Below are positions 5,431 through 6,562 of a DNA stretch of 6,562 bases, in pieces. Within the stretch, counting starts at the first letter, position 1; each line of letters starts with the position of its first letter. Made by a program: the position numbers and the translations under genes. This DNA is from an uncultured Bacteroidota bacterium (GTDB taxonomy: Bacteria > Bacteroidota > Bacteroidia > NS11-12g > UBA955), in assembly GCA_903953615.1 (NCBI GenBank), contig CAJBKH010000317.1, positions 1 to 6,562 of the forward strand. The letters run 5' to 3'. The notes below the pieces were generated by a model. That model was not told where the DNA came from. It was given only the letters and a program-made list of their open reading frames with translations, and ran no database searches.

Positions 5431-6147
5431 GTGAAGATTGCATTGCTAGGCTACGGAAAAATGGGGAAGTTGATTGAACAAATTGCAATTGCCAGAGGGC
5501 ATGAGGTGGTTTGTAAGCTAGGGTCGACTGCCAATAGCAGCGATTGGCAAAACTTGGCCAAGGCCGATGTGGCCATCGAGTTTTCTAAGCCAGACATTGC
5601 CATTTCAAATATTAATAAATGTTTTGACGTGAATGTGCCAGTAGTTGTTGGAACAACTGGTTGGTACGAGCATTATGATGCAATAGCAAAAAGAGCAAAC
5701 ACGCAAAACCAATCCATTATTACTGCCACCAATTTTAGCATCGGTGTTAATTTGTTTTTTCATGTCAATAAAATCATTGCAAGGGTCATGGATAATTTAC
5801 CCGAATACGATGTGAAGATTGAAGAAATACACCACACCCAAAAGTTAGATGCGCCAAGTGGAACTGCCATAACTTTAGCCGAAGGCGTAATGGCTGAACT
5901 CAGTCGTAAAAATGCATGGCAACTAGGAACAGAGGCCACATCTAAAAGCGATTTGATGATCAATGCGATAAGAAAAGACGATGTGCCAGGCACCCATACT
6001 GTAACCTATACTTCGGCCATCGATGATATTGAAATTAAACACATAGCCCACAGTCGCACAGGCTTTGCAACAGGCGCTGTATTAGCAGCAGAATGGCTGC
6101 AAAATAAGCATGGCGTCTTTACTATGAACGACTTTATTGGATTTTAA
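5431..6147 (+). CDS. dapB: 4-hydroxy-tetrahydrodipicolinate reductase
   Basis: DapB reduces hydroxy-tetrahydrodipicolinate with NAD(P)H in the cytosol, the second committed step of the diaminopimelate/lysine pathway that supplies peptidoglycan. The product is 238 residues, shorter than the 273 of E. coli but usual for Bacteroidetes. An N-terminal Rossmann domain starts KIALLGYGKMG (2-12; GxGxMG nucleotide motif). FSKPD (51-55) and VVGTTGW (72-78) follow. The catalytic domain holds ATNFSIGVN (99-107), then EEIHHTQKLDAPSGTA (131-146) with His134, His135 and Lys138 as the catalytic cluster, and KDDVPGTHTVTY (182-193). The start is GTG at 5431. An in-frame stop lies at 5422-5424 and the Rossmann strand begins at residue 2, so no other start is possible. 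The next gene follows after 26 bases, suggesting an operon. Confidence 0.97.
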   Translation: MKIALLGYGKMGKLIEQIAIARGHEVVCKLGSTANSSDWQNLAKADVAIEFSKPDIAISNINKCFDVNVPVVVGTTGWYEHYDAIAKRANTQNQSIITATNFSIGVNLFFHVNKIIARVMDNLPEYDVKIEEIHHTQKLDAPSGTAITLAEGVMAELSRKNAWQLGTEATSKSDLMINAIRKDDVPGTHTVTYTSAIDDIEIKHIAHSRTGFATGAVLAAEWLQNKHGVFTMNDFIGF

Positions 6148-6173
6148 AATATAAATAGACCTTTTTAATAAAA

Positions 6174-6562
6174 ATGAACCCAACTAACCTTACGTATTTT
6201 CTGATTTTTTATGTGCCCTTGTACCTTGCTTCGCACATTGGATTGTATTTGCTTTTCAAGAAAGCCAATGTTAAAATGGCATGGCTTGCGTTCTTTCCAA
6301 TTGTTTGTTATTGGCCTTGGATACAATTAACTGGTCGACCAAAAACTTGGATGCTATGGGCTTTGTTGCCAGCAGCCGATATCATTATCTGGTTTAGCTT
6401 AGTAATCGACATGATGGAAAGTTTTGGGAAGTTAAAATTCATCGAACAAGTTATCGCTGTTTTATTTCCGTTTTACTACTACCCTAAATTGGCCATGGCA
6501 AAAGACGTGGTGTATTTAGGTCAAGCGCGCGATGCAGCATTTAGAAAAAAATACATTCCTGC
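6174..6562 (+). CDS. lepB: Membrane protein, probable N-terminal part of signal peptidase I (right edge cuts it)
   Basis: An ATG at 6174 opens a frame that runs 129 codons to the window edge without a stop. It encodes hydrophobic segments at roughly 7-28 (LTYFLIFYVPLYLASHIGLY), 34-51 (KMAWLAFFPIVCYWPWI), 59-80 (WMLWALLPAADIIIWFSLVI) and 89-104 (FIEQVIAVLFPFYYYP). A basic/polar tail follows: AKDVVYLGQARDAAFRKKYIP. Bacteroidetes signal peptidase I proteins often carry such an N-terminal multi-helix domain, with the SFGK and KD-VxYLG elements, before the catalytic Ser/Lys domain, and often sit directly after dapB. The catalytic residues would lie beyond the window, so the name is inferred from this resemblance and from gene order. 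The alternative is an unrelated small membrane protein. It starts 26 bases after dapB with no promoter visible, so it is probably co-transcribed. Confidence 0.7.
   Translation, partial: MNPTNLTYFLIFYVPLYLASHIGLYLLFKKANVKMAWLAFFPIVCYWPWIQLTGRPKTWMLWALLPAADIIIWFSLVIDMMESFGKLKFIEQVIAVLFPFYYYPKLAMAKDVVYLGQARDAAFRKKYIP

Noticed and set aside
1..6562. Search for mobile elements, CRISPR-like repeats, tRNA/rRNA, phage or defence islands
   Set aside because: No terminal repeats, transposase motifs, spaced repeats or RNA-gene signatures were seen; all genes except the lone Uma2 gene and the beta-barrel are housekeeping.

Overview
The window reads as ordinary chromosomal housekeeping DNA from a member of the Bacteroidota. 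The evidence is a short primary sigma factor without region 1.1, several TAnnTTTG promoter elements (the Bacteroidetes -7 type), A/T-rich leaders without convincing Shine-Dalgarno sequences, a periplasm-directed beta-barrel protein of the 'OMP_b-brl' kind, a short 238-residue DapB, and an adjacent gene that looks like the N-terminal membrane domain of a Bacteroidetes signal peptidase I. Base composition is A/T-rich throughout and no segment stands out as foreign. Family-level taxonomy cannot be fixed from this window.

From left to right, the minus strand carries accA (acetyl-CoA carboxylase carboxyltransferase alpha, lacking only its last few codons at the left edge), dtd (D-aminoacyl-tRNA deacylase), an outer-membrane beta-barrel gene overlapping dtd by an ATGA junction, pdhB (pyruvate dehydrogenase E1 beta), a Uma2/DUF820-family nuclease-like gene, and rpoD (primary sigma factor). 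These do not form one operon. A strong hairpin plus T-tract ends rpoD, an A/U-rich 11-bp hairpin ends pdhB, and candidate -7 elements precede accA, pdhB, the Uma2 gene and rpoD. The only tight co-translation unit on this strand is beta-barrel gene-dtd.

A 475-base non-coding gap (4956-5430) separates rpoD from the divergent plus-strand pair dapB (GTG start, lysine/meso-diaminopimelate synthesis) and a partial gene, probably lepB. The gap holds one promoter facing each way, plus two hairpins and a stray minus-strand -7 match that are not explained by the flanking genes. It is the only place where an unannotated element such as a small RNA might be, and the evidence is weak.

Functionally, PdhB makes acetyl-CoA and AccA commits acetyl-CoA to fatty-acid synthesis. 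Dtd protects translation from D-amino acids, DapB feeds cell-wall and lysine synthesis, the LepB-like protein probably processes exported proteins, and RpoD drives housekeeping transcription. No mobile element, CRISPR array, phage gene, tRNA or rRNA was seen, and I find no convincing new biological system.
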